In this document: positions 1 to 9,071 of the stretch, piece by piece
How the letters are laid out: each line of letters begins with the position of its first letter
Numbering within the stretch: position 1 is the stretch's first letter
DNA from: JAXLXE01 sp046328115
GTDB taxonomy: Bacteria > Chloroflexota > UBA6077 > JACCZL01
Length of the DNA: 64,000 nt
NCBI GenBank assembly: GCA_046328115.1
Contig: JAXLXE010000001.1
Location: forward strand, 434,001 to 498,000
Direction of reading: 5' to 3'
The notes under the pieces: model-generated
Told to the model about the DNA's origin: nothing
The model's database searches: none
What the model saw: the letters and a program-made list of their open reading frames with translations, nothing else
Program-made: the position numbers and the translations under genes

Positions 1-2362
1 AGCCCACGCCGAGCAAGAACGGGACCAGGACCAATGCCAGCATGGGATGGAGCGTTGCCAGGACCACCAGAACACCGGCCGGCACCAACACCGCGATGCA
101 GGCCGGGGCGGTGGTGTGGGCAAAGAAGTACTCCACCTGCTCGATGTCGCTGGAGACGGCGCTGACGAGGTCGCCGGTCCGCCGTCGCAGCAGGTACGCA
201 GGTGCGAGCGGGTCCAGCTTCTCGAAGAGGTCGATGCGCATCTCAGCGAGAAGGCGGTACGCCAGGTCGTGCGCCAACCACGATTCCGCCCAGGTCAGGA
301 ACGCCGCCAGCATAACGGTGATGCCGAGGACCCACAGCCAGGCGGTGATGTCCGCGCCGGTCGCCGCCTGGCGCACCAGCAACGCTCCGATCACACCGAG
401 ACCGATGACCGCCGTGGCATGAAGTAGGCCGAGCAGGAAGACAACAATCTGGTCTCGCGCCCAGGGCCGGACCAGTCCGAACAGGCGGCCCCAGATGCCC
501 AGCGAGGATTGCCTGGCCGCTGACACGGCTGCTAGCGGGGACGAGCTGCTGGTGGCGGAGGTGACTGCCGCGGCCGTCGTGCCGTTGGTCGGCGTGGACG
601 GCTCTTCGCTGAGGGTGACATCTGGCTCCGCCGTGTCGTCGTCGTCCCGCTGGGCGCGCGTGAGGCGCCAGTACAACCCGTGACGCGCCAGCAGTGCCTC
701 GTGGGTACCACTTTCGGCGATGTGCCCGTCCGCCAACACCAGGATCTGGTCTGCGCTCACGACGCTGGAGAGCCGGTGGGCAATGACAAGGGTAGTGCGC
801 CCGGCCTGGAGGCGCTCCAGCGCTTGTTGGATCAGAGACTCGTTTTCAGTGTCCACGCTAGAGAGCGCTTCATCCAGCACCAGGATGGGGGCGTCCACCA
901 GGAGTGCACGCGCGATGGCGATCCGCTGGCGTTGTCCGCCAGAGAGCCTGGCGCCACGCTCGCCGACAACCGTGGCGTAGCCATTGGGCAGCGCCATGAT
1001 GAAGTCGTGCGCGTTTGCGCCGCGTGCTGCTGCTTCCAGCTCGGCGTCCGAGGCGTCTGGGCGGCCAAGCCGCAGGTTCTCTGCCACTGAGCCGTGGAAC
1101 AGGTACGTGTCTTGCGAGACGACCGCCAGATTGCGCCGGATGGTGTCAAAGCTGAGGGTCCGGAGATCGTGCCCGCCAATGGTCACGCGTCCGTGATCCG
1201 GATCGTAGAACCGCTCGAGCAGCCAGACCAGTGTGGACTTTCCCGCGCCGCTGGGTCCCACGACGGCCACCGTCTTGCCGGCTGGAACCTGGAACGACAC
1301 GCTCTCCAGCGCCGGCCGCGGGCGTCCGGGATAGGCAAACGTGACACCCTCGAAGGCCAGCTTCGGCGCGACGTGCTCGATATGGCGGGCGGCACTGGCC
1401 TCGGAGACATCGGGGCGGGCGTCCAGGATGCCGTAGATGCCCGTGGTTGCTGACTGAGCCAGCATGCCGCGGTGGTACAGGGAGGTCAGCTCGCGGATGG
1501 GGCGGAACACCTCAACGCCCAACATCAGGACAATCATGAGCACTGAGAGGTCGAGGGCGCCCTGACTCACACGGACGGCACCCCAGCCCAGTGCGATCGC
1601 GGCGCCGGCGGAGATGCCGAAGACGGCTACGCCGCCGGTCACGATGTTCACGGCCAGAACGTACATGGTGGAACGGTAGAGCTGGCGGGCGCGCTGCGCG
1701 AGCTGGGCGCCGTGGTCACGGCTGCGACCGAACAGCTTCAGCGTGACCAGCCCCTGGATGGCGTCGATGAAATCGCTGCCCATGGCAGCCCAGGCATCGC
1801 GGCGGGACATGGAGCTTTTTGCGTTCCACCGGTGGAAGAGGCCGGGGGCAACCAGCGTGAAAACGGCGAATACCAGGAAGATGAGCGCGGTGGGCAGATC
1901 CAGGAACGCCATAAACGCGAAGATGAACAGCGGCGTAAGCGCGGCAACGACGAGCTGAGGGAGGTAAAGCCCGAAGAACGTCTCCAGCATCTCTACGCCG
2001 TCCACGAGCGAGAGCAAGACCGTGCCCGTACGGCGTTGGTCGAAATAGCCGGGACCGAGGTCCAGCACTTTTCGATAGATCTGGGTGCGTAGCCGCACCT
2101 TGATTTCGGCCGCGGTGCGGTTAGCGATCTCTTCCTTGGCGAACTGCACGACCGCGCGGACGACAGTCAACAGGGCCACCGCGATCACCAGGGGGACGAC
2201 ATCCGCGAATGGGCGGGCGCGGAAGACCGCTGCGATCAGGAGGCCGAGTAGGGCGAGGCGAGCGAGCCCAACCGGTAGCCCGAGCAGCCCGACACCCGCG
2301 GCCAGGGCGATGCGGCCGCGGAGGCCGGCGGTCATGTCCCAGAGTCGGCGATCGAGATACAT
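1..2362 (-). CDS. Tandem (CydDC-like) ABC exporter, partial
   Basis: Reading the minus strand from an ATG at 2362, preceded by an AGGAT ribosome-binding site, gives an uninterrupted frame that leaves the window at base 1 (at least 787 residues). Residues 1-330 form a six-helix exporter membrane domain. An ATPase domain follows, with Walker A GPSGAGKST near residue 367, signature LSGGQRQR near 470 and Walker B LVLDEALSS near 490. After a Thr/Ser-rich linker, a second exporter membrane domain begins near residue 630 (WGRLFGLVRPW) and is cut by the window edge. TMD-NBD-TMD in one chain resembles fused CydD-CydC thiol exporters and other tandem exporters. The substrate is not shown by the sequence. 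Confidence 0.85.
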   Translation of the reverse strand, partial: MYLDRRLWDMTAGLRGRIALAAGVGLLGLPVGLARLALLGLLIAAVFRARPFADVVPLVIAVALLTVVRAVVQFAKEEIANRTAAEIKVRLRTQIYRKVLDLGPGYFDQRRTGTVLLSLVDGVEMLETFFGLYLPQLVVAALTPLFIFAFMAFLDLPTALIFLVFAVFTLVAPGLFHRWNAKSSMSRRDAWAAMGSDFIDAIQGLVTLKLFGRSRDHGAQLAQRARQLYRSTMYVLAVNIVTGGVAVFGISAGAAIALGWGAVRVSQGALDLSVLMIVLMLGVEVFRPIRELTSLYHRGMLAQSATTGIYGILDARPDVSEASAARHIEHVAPKLAFEGVTFAYPGRPRPALESVSFQVPAGKTVAVVGPSGAGKSTLVWLLERFYDPDHGRVTIGGHDLRTLSFDTIRRNLAVVSQDTYLFHGSVAENLRLGRPDASDAELEAAARGANAHDFIMALPNGYATVVGERGARLSGGQRQRIAIARALLVDAPILVLDEALSSVDTENESLIQQALERLQAGRTTLVIAHRLSSVVSADQILVLADGHIAESGTHEALLARHGLYWRLTRAQRDDDDTAEPDVTLSEEPSTPTNGTTAAAVTSATSSSSPLAAVSAARQSSLGIWGRLFGLVRPWARDQIVVFLLGLLHATAVIGLGVIGALLVRQAATGADITAWLWVLGITVMLAAFLTWAESWLAHDLAYRLLAEMRIDLFEKLDPLAPAYLLRRRTGDLVSAVSSDIEQVEYFFAHTTAPACIAVLVPAGVLVVLATLHPMLALVLVPFLLGVG

Positions 2363-2490
2363 GTGATCCTCTGCGGGACGCCCGACGGGTCGAGCGAACG
2401 AACGGGAGTACGTTACGGTTATCGAGTGCGAGCGATCCGAGCAAGCGAGGCCACGGATTGCAGCTTCCTGCAACTAGTGGAGAGCAGTAT

Positions 2491-4326
2491 ATGAGGCGTC
2501 GCCGGGTGGGGTCGCTGGTCGCCGCTGGCTGGGCACTGCTTCTCGTGCTGATGGCCACCCTGGTATTTCAGGCGCCGGCCTTTGGGCAAGAGAAGCGCTT
2601 CCTCTGGGAGGCGATTGATGTGGACATTCAGGTTGCGTCCAACGGAGACCTCCAGGTGCGGGAGCGGCAGGTCTTCAGGTTCCTGACCGGCTCGTTCTCC
2701 CACGCCTACCGAGACTTCGGGGCGACATCGTTCGATGAGCTCCGGGACGTGCAGGTCAGTGAAGAGTCCACCACGTATTCGGAGGGACGTGACGCGCCGC
2801 GTTCGTTCGCGGTGACGCGCCAGGTGCTTGACGGGCGAACCTCGTGGCGGGTGGAGTGGTGGTTCGATCCGACTGAGGGCGCCGTGCGCACCTTCGATCT
2901 CAGCTACACGGCCGTGTCGGGCGTGCGGCGCTCGGCGGCCCTGGCCACAATCGAGTGGACGGCGGTCGGCAGTGATCGAGGCGCGCCGGTCCGCCAGGCT
3001 AGCGTCACGATGAATCTGCCCGCTGATGTGCCGGCGACCGCCACCTGGCCTGCGAGCAGGGGGGTGCTCAGCGATGGCGGCCGCTTCATCAATGGACGGA
3101 CGTACCGCTGGCTGGCGACCGATGTTGCGGCGGGCCAGGCGCTGGCAGTCTCGCTCGGCGTGCCATCCCAGGTGATCGGTGGAGGGATGGGGAGGTGGCA
3201 GCAGGCAGAAGAGGCCGTCGCCAGATACGATATGGTCGTTCGGCCCATGCTGAACGTGGTCGCGGCGGCGGCGTTCTTCGCGGCGGTGGCCGCCGCGGTG
3301 CTGGCCGTGGCCATGCTTCCCCGCATCTTCTCGGGACAATCGACGAGCGTGGCGGCGGCAGTCGGCCCGGAACCGCCAGATGATCTGCCTCCGGCGATGG
3401 CAGCGCTGCTTGTGGACCGTCAACTCGACGACCGGCACCTGCTGTCCACGATCCTCGACTTTGCGCGTCGGGACATCGTCCAGATCGACCAGGTGGCGGG
3501 TGGATCCGGCGGCGTTTCCCACGAGTTCCGCCTCAGACGTGAGCGACCCGATACCGGACCGCTCTGGGAATACGAGCGGCACCTGCTGTACGCGTTGTTT
3601 CCGCGCGAGTCGGACACGGTGTGCGCAGCGGACGCGGCCGGCGCCATCAGGACCAGATCTAGGGATTGGGACGACGTGGTGTGCCGTGAGGCTGTGGCGC
3701 GTGACTTGTTGACAGCGGACCCGCGTTCGCGCGGAGGGGCCTTTCGGGCCGTGGGCATCGCTGTCATTGCCATCGGAATGGTGGGCACCATTGCGTCGGC
3801 GCTCTGGGTCAGCAGGTGGGTTGACCTGGCGGCTCTGCCGTTCATCGGCGCGATCGTTGGCGGCGTGATTCTGCTCGCGGCTGGCCGCGTGCTGCCACGG
3901 TGGGGGCGTGACGGACTCCCGCGCGTGCCGTCATGGCGAGGATACCGGGACTGGTTGTCTGCTGTGCCGGCCGGTGGGGCTCATCTCACGGGTGAGCAGT
4001 TCGAGCGGGCACTGCCTTTTGCCGTGGCGTTTGGCATGGACGCGGCATGGATACCGGTTGTTGGCCGTTCGGACGTGGTGCAGGCGGACTGGATGCCATT
4101 CTGGTACTCGCACCATGCCAGCACGGTGAGCGGGCGGATCGGATCGGTGATGGAGGCGATTCCGCCTGAGGTGCGCGCCGAGCTCGTTCGGGGACTGCTG
4201 ATTCTGGCTACCGAGGTGTTGCGAGCGGCGACCTCCGGCGCCGCGAACGGTGGCCGCCGGCCGCTGGTGGGTGGTTCCGCGACATCCGTGCGTTCCGACT
4301 CGATCGGTGGTGGCGCCGCGTCCTGA
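2491..4326 (+). CDS. DUF2207 family membrane protein
   Basis: The protein has 611 residues and starts at the ATG at 2491; the open frame extends upstream but carries no signal there. Residues 1-33 are a signal peptide (Arg-rich start, hydrophobic core, AFGQ cleavage region). An extracytoplasmic beta-rich domain typical of DUF2207 follows, opening with VDIQVASNGDLQVRERQ. One membrane helix lies near 253-275, a cytoplasmic region follows, then two helices at about 421-440 and 446-470 and a cytoplasmic C-terminus. The family is widespread and functionally uncharacterised. The gene diverges from the exporter across a 128 bp gap, so the two may share a promoter region. Confidence 0.85.
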   Translation: MRRRRVGSLVAAGWALLLVLMATLVFQAPAFGQEKRFLWEAIDVDIQVASNGDLQVRERQVFRFLTGSFSHAYRDFGATSFDELRDVQVSEESTTYSEGRDAPRSFAVTRQVLDGRTSWRVEWWFDPTEGAVRTFDLSYTAVSGVRRSAALATIEWTAVGSDRGAPVRQASVTMNLPADVPATATWPASRGVLSDGGRFINGRTYRWLATDVAAGQALAVSLGVPSQVIGGGMGRWQQAEEAVARYDMVVRPMLNVVAAAAFFAAVAAAVLAVAMLPRIFSGQSTSVAAAVGPEPPDDLPPAMAALLVDRQLDDRHLLSTILDFARRDIVQIDQVAGGSGGVSHEFRLRRERPDTGPLWEYERHLLYALFPRESDTVCAADAAGAIRTRSRDWDDVVCREAVARDLLTADPRSRGGAFRAVGIAVIAIGMVGTIASALWVSRWVDLAALPFIGAIVGGVILLAAGRVLPRWGRDGLPRVPSWRGYRDWLSAVPAGGAHLTGEQFERALPFAVAFGMDAAWIPVVGRSDVVQADWMPFWYSHHASTVSGRIGSVMEAIPPEVRAELVRGLLILATEVLRAATSGAANGGRRPLVGGSATSVRSDSIGGGAAS

Positions 4327-4333
4327 GCGCCCG

Positions 4334-4630
4334 TCAGGCGTCGCCCCGCCCCGCCGCGAGAGACTCGATCCGGGGTAGGATGGCCTCCAGCGCTGCCTGT
4401 GACTCAGGCCGAATCCGGATGTTTCCCAACACGTGCTTGACCATGCTGGCCAGCACTTCGGCCTCAGCGGGCTTGAGCCAGAGGGCGGAGGCAGAGTCAC
4501 CGTCAGGCAAAAGGCGCTCGAACGCGCACTCGTCAAACAGTCCCTCGACGGTCATCGAGGGTCCGCCCGTCTCGATGTACAGGGAGGACTCCTCTGGGTT
4601 GTAGAGCACGCGTGGACCTTCAACGGCCAT
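4334..4630 (-). CDS. Small conserved-looking protein of unknown function
   Basis: The product has 98 residues, with an ATG preceded by AGGAG at good spacing. It begins MAVEGPRVLYNPEESSLY, is acidic, and has no signal peptide, membrane segment or recognisable motif. It lies 15 bp downstream of the ispE stop in the same direction, so it is probably the last gene of the rsmA-ispE transcript. It converges with the DUF2207 gene 7 bp away. I do not recognise the family. The strong start site and tight spacing argue that it is a real gene. Confidence 0.65.
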   Translation of the reverse strand: MAVEGPRVLYNPEESSLYIETGGPSMTVEGLFDECAFERLLPDGDSASALWLKPAEAEVLASMVKHVLGNIRIRPESQAALEAILPRIESLAAGRGDA

Positions 4631-4645
4631 CTCTCGCTCCTATCG

Positions 4646-5869
4646 TCATTCGGAGTTGCCGGTGGGAGACTCGGGATTGTCGCGTATCAGTATCTGGCTG
4701 GCGGAGCCTAGTGTGCCTTCTCGCGCGGCCAGGATGGTGGCGGCGCAGGCGGCGGCGCCGGAGGGACCCAGCCAGATTCCGAGCTCGGCGTGGGCGAGCC
4801 GGCGGGCCGCCGCGAGCTCGGATTCTGAGACACGGATGATCGGGTCCGGGCCGGGTCCCTCCCATCCGAGAAAGTGAACCGTCCAGCCTGTCGTGGCCTT
4901 GGTCGCCGCGGGCGCGATCCACGTTGGCTCGTTGCGGGCCTTGTGCGTGGTCACGGACAGCTGCTGGACACCGAGCAACCGCGCGAACGCTGATGGTCGA
5001 TCACTTTCCTCGCGAACAGGTGATGCCCGTGATCGCGTTGGGGCGGCGACGAACGTGTCGACGCCGTGGCGTCGCAACCGCGTGGCGGCGGCGGTGGCCG
5101 ACGCTGGCGAGTCGAACAGTGCGAACAGCGAGGGGCCGGCCCCGCTGAGGTGGAGCCTTGTCCCGATGCGCTGCTCCAGCCGGGCGCGTAGCGCGGCGAA
5201 GCCCGGATACACGCGAGCGGCGGCGGCGTCGAAGCCGTTGACCATCATGCTCGCGGTGACCGCTCCACGCTCCGCGAGGGCGGCGGCGAGCTTCAACGTC
5301 CTATCACCATCGGTCATGTCGCGGGGTCGTAGCTCCTGGTAGAGCCGCCGGGTCTTGTCGGGGAGCTCGAGATGTGGGACGACGATGAGCAGCCACGTCA
5401 CCGGAGTGGCCAGGATGGGGCGGACTCGCTCGCCTCGTCCCGTGATCAGCGAGGTTCCGGCACGAATGAACAACGGGACGTCGGATCCCAGCTCGGCAGC
5501 CAGGGTTTCCAGCGTCGAATCGCACACGGGGAGCCCCCAGTGGTCCCGGAGCGCCAGGAGCGTCGCGGCGGCATCGGCGCTGCCGCCGCCGAGCCCAGCC
5601 GCGAGGGGAATGCGTTTGGCCACCACGATCTCGGCTGTGCCATTGGGACGGAAACGTTCCGCCAGAAGTCTTGCGGCCTGCAGGGCGAGGTTGTCCCCCG
5701 CCGACACAAGGGGTGGGGTCATTTGGACCGTCAGACGATCGCCGGGCGTGACGTCGACATCGTCGTAGAGGTCCACCGTCTGCACCAGCGAGACGATGTC
5801 GTGGTAACCGTCTGGCCGTCGGCCGGTGATCTCGAGGCCGAGGTTTACCTTGGCGGGGGCGAGGATCAT
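4646..5869 (-). CDS. ispE: 4-diphosphocytidyl-2-C-methyl-D-erythritol kinase with an unusual C-terminal extension
   Basis: IspE phosphorylates CDP-methylerythritol in the non-mevalonate isoprenoid pathway. The protein is 407 residues; the family is usually about 280-300. It starts MILAPAKVNLGLEI, and the GHMP-kinase ATP loop PLAAGLGGGSADAA lies near residue 88. The start ATG at 5869 overlaps the rsmA stop as ATGA; an upstream in-frame start would lie inside rsmA. The kinase part ends near residue 285. Residues about 335-400 (VSESELAAARRLAHAELGI, then a GPSGAAA stretch) resemble the C-terminal end of threonine synthase-type PLP enzymes and not any part of IspE. The kinase call is secure, but the origin of the extension is inference. 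Confidence 0.9.
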   Translation of the reverse strand: MILAPAKVNLGLEITGRRPDGYHDIVSLVQTVDLYDDVDVTPGDRLTVQMTPPLVSAGDNLALQAARLLAERFRPNGTAEIVVAKRIPLAAGLGGGSADAAATLLALRDHWGLPVCDSTLETLAAELGSDVPLFIRAGTSLITGRGERVRPILATPVTWLLIVVPHLELPDKTRRLYQELRPRDMTDGDRTLKLAAALAERGAVTASMMVNGFDAAAARVYPGFAALRARLEQRIGTRLHLSGAGPSLFALFDSPASATAAATRLRRHGVDTFVAAPTRSRASPVREESDRPSAFARLLGVQQLSVTTHKARNEPTWIAPAATKATTGWTVHFLGWEGPGPDPIIRVSESELAAARRLAHAELGIWLGPSGAAACAATILAAREGTLGSASQILIRDNPESPTGNSE

Positions 5870-6789
5870 GCTCCGGCCGCGGCCGCCTGTTGCTCCGTAA
5901 ACAGTCGGCGCCAATCGTCAAGGGCCAACTCCTGCGGACGCCTCCCCGGATCGATGTTGGATCGTTTCAACAGATCAAGTACGAGGGTCTTCTCGACGCG
6001 CAGGCCCTGGGCAAGCGAGTTGGCGAGCTGTTTTCGTGGCTGGGTGAACCCGTCACGGAGCAGCTTCAGGAAGACCGCTCGTGAGGCGGCCGGCACCGTT
6101 GGGACATCCAGCGGGGTGAGCCGGATCACGGCTGAGTCGACGGCTGGCCGAGGATAGAACGAGCCGGGGCTGACCACGCGGAGTAGTTCTACGTTGGCCA
6201 CCGACTGGGTGGCCGCTCCGAGGTAGGACAGTTTTCCCGGGGGCGCGGCGAGCCGTTCAGCCACCTCCCGTTGGAGCATCAGTACCATGACGCTCGGCGG
6301 CGGCGAGGCGTCGAGCAGCCGAAAGATGATCGGTGAACTGATGTGGTATGGCAGGTTTGCGACGACCTTGTAAGCGCCAGAGGAGTGCTGGCAATTGAAC
6401 AGCGCACCGGGGTCAATGGTGAGCGCATCGGCGCAGATGATCTCGACGTTGGCGGGTACAAGCTCCGGTAGGCGTGATGCCAGGAGTCGGTCGATCTCCA
6501 CGGAGACCACGCGGCAGGCTTTGCCCGCCAATGCTCGGGTGAGGATGCCCAGGCCAGGGCCGATTTCTAGCACCTGGTCGGTCTTGGTGAGGTGTGCCGC
6601 GTCCGCGATGGACTGAGCTACCCGCGCGTCGGCCAGGAAGCTCTGGGAGAGACCTTTGCGAGGGCGAGCGCCCAGCCGCCGTAGGATCTCCGACGGCGAC
6701 AGGTCTGGGCTGAGCGCCTGCGCGGGTACCGGGCGGCGGGGGATGTCCTCGCCGCCCGGCGTCGCGGGCAGAAGTGGTCGTGCACCCAT
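5866..6789 (-). CDS. rsmA: 16S rRNA adenine dimethyltransferase RsmA (KsgA)
   Basis: RsmA dimethylates two adjacent adenines in the 3'-terminal helix of 16S rRNA during small-subunit maturation. The frame is 307 residues and includes the family opening LGARPRKGLSQSFL, the SAM-binding motif VLEIGPGLGILTRAL and the catalytic NLPYHISSPIIF motif. The N-terminus up to about residue 35 (Pro/Arg-rich) is not typical of the family. The only ATG (6789) falls inside the 3' end of the SRP RNA gene, and no GTG or TTG follows before the conserved region. Either ATG 6789 is used or a CTG further in is. It is followed by ispE with an ATGA overlap. Confidence 0.93.
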   Translation of the reverse strand: MGARPLLPATPGGEDIPRRPVPAQALSPDLSPSEILRRLGARPRKGLSQSFLADARVAQSIADAAHLTKTDQVLEIGPGLGILTRALAGKACRVVSVEIDRLLASRLPELVPANVEIICADALTIDPGALFNCQHSSGAYKVVANLPYHISSPIIFRLLDASPPPSVMVLMLQREVAERLAAPPGKLSYLGAATQSVANVELLRVVSPGSFYPRPAVDSAVIRLTPLDVPTVPAASRAVFLKLLRDGFTQPRKQLANSLAQGLRVEKTLVLDLLKRSNIDPGRRPQELALDDWRRLFTEQQAAAAGA

Positions 6790-7049
6790 CTCTGACTCGC
6801 CGCCCTCTGCGACCCTACGCTAGCTTGCTCCGGCCCGGTGACCCCGCGGCACCCGGCGAAGTCCGCTTACCGTTGCTTCGTTCCCGACCTGGCGGGGTTC
6901 GCAGCTCGCCGTCGCACGGGACCAGACCATCGATACCGCTCGGCGTCGGCCTGACCAGATGACGGTCGGGCCTCGGATGGGGATTCAGCCCGGCTGGAGC
7001 GGGTTGCCGGTTACAGGGCACCGCTAGCTCCCCACCTAGCACGACCGAG
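6776..7049 (-). ncRNA. ffs: Signal recognition particle RNA, large (Bacillus-like) type
   Basis: The RNA scaffold of SRP binds Ffh. The minus strand carries the near-invariant apical domain: GCCAGGTC, a GGAA tetraloop closed by CG/CG pairs, then GAAGCAACGGTAAGC (about 6865-6895). The outer stem is GGTCCCGTG/CACCGGGCC with one mismatch. Upstream sits the Alu-like 5' domain of large bacterial SRP RNAs, with GTGCTAG, GGGGAG, TAGCGGTGCCCTGTA and CCGCTC in order. The ends close by perfect pairing of GGTCGTGC (7046-7039) with GCACGACC (6783-6776), giving about 270 nt, the size of B. subtilis scRNA. The exact ends are estimated. Confidence 0.93.
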
Positions 7050-7052
7050 TCA

Positions 7053-7082
7053 AGTGTATCGGCAGCGCCGCGCGGCGCACAA
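7053..7082 (-). promoter_or_regulatory. Probable promoter of the SRP RNA gene
   Basis: On the minus strand, TTGTGC (7082-7077) and TACACT (7058-7053) are 18 bp apart. This places the transcription start within a few bases of the predicted SRP RNA 5' end. Confidence 0.55.
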
Positions 7083-7096
7083 CAACGGTGGTCCGC

Positions 7097-9022
7097 TCAG
7101 ACGGAGATCTCAGCCATCACGCATCCCATGTCGCGCGCATCGTAGCCCTCGATCGCGCCGACGCGCTGTTGAAAACTGGGTTGGCGTAACAGTTCCAGCA
7201 AGGCCTGCAGATGCTCTGTCTCCAGGTATCGCCTCGGGATGATCAGATCGTATCGCTCCTGGAGGATGGGTACGAAGTCCAGCTTCAATGCGCGCGCCGC
7301 GGCCGCGATGCCGAGGCCAACGTCGGCCGTACCGCCGGCCACGGAGGAGGCAACCGTGAGGTGGGTGAACTCCTCGCGGGTGTAGCCCTCTATCTCGGAC
7401 GGCGCGATCCCGCGTTGCTTGAGCTGGTAGTCCAGGAGCACGCGCGTGCCGGCCCCGCGTTGGCGATTCACGAAGCGAATGCCGGGACGGGCGAGGTCTT
7501 CGATTGCGCGGATCCCCTTGGGGTTCCCGGGCTGGACCATCAGCCCCTGATCTCGGTACACCAGGTTCACCAGCACCACGTCCTGTCCGGGGAGCATCCG
7601 CTTGACGTAGTCGACGTTGTACGTTCCGGTGTCTTCGTCCAGCAGATGTGACCCGGCCAGGTGCGCTTCGCCGCGCTGGAGCGCGATCAGGCCGCCGAGG
7701 CTACCGACGTTTGCCGAGGACAGCGTGAGCCCCTCATAAGCCCGGCTGAGCTCGCTGGAGATCAGATCAAGCGTCAGGTCGTGGCTGCCGATGGCCACGA
7801 TCGTCCGCTCCACCTGGTGGCGCGGGCGCAGCAGGTCCACGCTCACCTCGGTGCCGGCCTGGAGACCTTCCGAGAAACGGGGGATCTTCACGATGCCGTC
7901 CGCTCGTACCAACGACATGATGACCCCGGCCCCTCGCTGCAGCGGGGTCGCCATCACGCGGTCACCGACGCGGCCCAGCTTGACGCGCATGAACTCGTCC
8001 TCGCCCATGGGGGAGAGCACTTTTCGGGTGACTACCGCCTTCATGGTCTCCCGATTCGGCGGCGTGGTCCCCAGCTTGCGGTAGACCACTGGCCGCACGA
8101 AAAGCTCGGACGTGAGCACGGCGGAGACGGGATAGCCTGGAATGCCCAGCAGGGCCTTGCCCCGGGCGGTACCCAGGATGATGGGGTGGCCAGGGCGGAT
8201 GGCGCAGCCGTGACTCACCAGGGTGCCGAGCTCGCTCACGATCCTGGCCGTGAAGTCTTCCGAGCCAGCCGAGGAGCCGGCGTTCACCAGGACGATGTCG
8301 TGGCTGTCGAGCGCGTCTGAGATCCGGTGTTTGAGCAGCGTGTAGTCGTCTACCGTCTTCTCCAGCCGCGTCGGCACGGCGCCCCATTCGGACGCCTGGG
8401 CTGCCAGCATGACCGAGTTGAACTCGATGATGTCGCCGGGTTTCAGGTCTACGCTTGGCTCCACGAGCTCGGTGCCCGTCGGCAGGATCGCCACGCGAGG
8501 CCGCGCTCGGACCTCCACGTGGGTGTGCCCGCAAGCGGTGATCGCTCCGAGGTCAAACGGGTCGAGCACGCGACCCTGAGGAAGGACCAGCTCGGTGGCC
8601 ACGATGTCCTCGCCCATCGGCCTCACGTGCTGCCACGGGGCGACGGGCGCCATGATCTCGATCTCGCCATCCAGCATCAGGATGTTCTCGATCATGATTA
8701 CGGCGTTGGCGCTGGCCGGCAGCGGGTCGCCGGTGTCGACGATGGTGGCCTGCGATCCCAGTTTCAGGCGCACCGGGGTAGCCTCGGAAGCTCCCTGGGT
8801 CTCGCTGGCCAGCACCGCCGCACCGTCCATTGCCGCGCCGTGGTAGTGAGGCGAGGAGATCGGGGCCCAGATAGGAGCGGCGGTCACACGGCCCAGGGCT
8901 TGGGCGACGGGGATGCGCTCCGCGGGGGTCTCGGAGAGCGCTCCCGCTAATTCGAGCGCGCGGAGGAAGCGGCTAAGCGCGTCCTCGAGCGCGATGTCTT
9001 CCAGGTAGATCTTGCGATTCAT
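7097..9022 (-). CDS. moeA: MoeA-type molybdopterin molybdenumtransferase fused to a periplasmic-binding-like domain
   Basis: The protein has 641 residues. The start ATG at 9022 has AAAGGA six bases upstream, which is better than the GTG at 9055. Residues 1 to about 400 are MoeA, which inserts molybdate into adenylylated molybdopterin. Its motifs include HYHGAAMDG, VNAGSSAGSEDF and LLGIPGYPVSA. Residues from about 405 to the end are a PBP-like domain, with LSSANVGSLGGLIAL, VNRQRGAGTRVLLDYQL and VASSVAGGTADVGLGI. This domain is found in bacterial and archaeal MoeA-PBP fusions and is thought to bind a small ligand or oxyanion. The gene follows a second moeA with a 49 bp gap and is likely co-transcribed with it. 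Confidence 0.9.
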   Translation of the reverse strand: MNRKIYLEDIALEDALSRFLRALELAGALSETPAERIPVAQALGRVTAAPIWAPISSPHYHGAAMDGAAVLASETQGASEATPVRLKLGSQATIVDTGDPLPASANAVIMIENILMLDGEIEIMAPVAPWQHVRPMGEDIVATELVLPQGRVLDPFDLGAITACGHTHVEVRARPRVAILPTGTELVEPSVDLKPGDIIEFNSVMLAAQASEWGAVPTRLEKTVDDYTLLKHRISDALDSHDIVLVNAGSSAGSEDFTARIVSELGTLVSHGCAIRPGHPIILGTARGKALLGIPGYPVSAVLTSELFVRPVVYRKLGTTPPNRETMKAVVTRKVLSPMGEDEFMRVKLGRVGDRVMATPLQRGAGVIMSLVRADGIVKIPRFSEGLQAGTEVSVDLLRPRHQVERTIVAIGSHDLTLDLISSELSRAYEGLTLSSANVGSLGGLIALQRGEAHLAGSHLLDEDTGTYNVDYVKRMLPGQDVVLVNLVYRDQGLMVQPGNPKGIRAIEDLARPGIRFVNRQRGAGTRVLLDYQLKQRGIAPSEIEGYTREEFTHLTVASSVAGGTADVGLGIAAAARALKLDFVPILQERYDLIIPRRYLETEHLQALLELLRQPSFQQRVGAIEGYDARDMGCVMAEISV

Positions 9023-9071
9023 GCGAGTCCTTTGGGTCAGGTTGAGGCCCGTCACCGGGCTGGCCGGTGCC

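Noticed and set aside
2419..3582. A 387-residue minus-strand frame opposite the DUF2207 gene
   Set aside because: It is Arg/His/Gly-rich with no motif. The plus-strand frame has a signal peptide and known domain.
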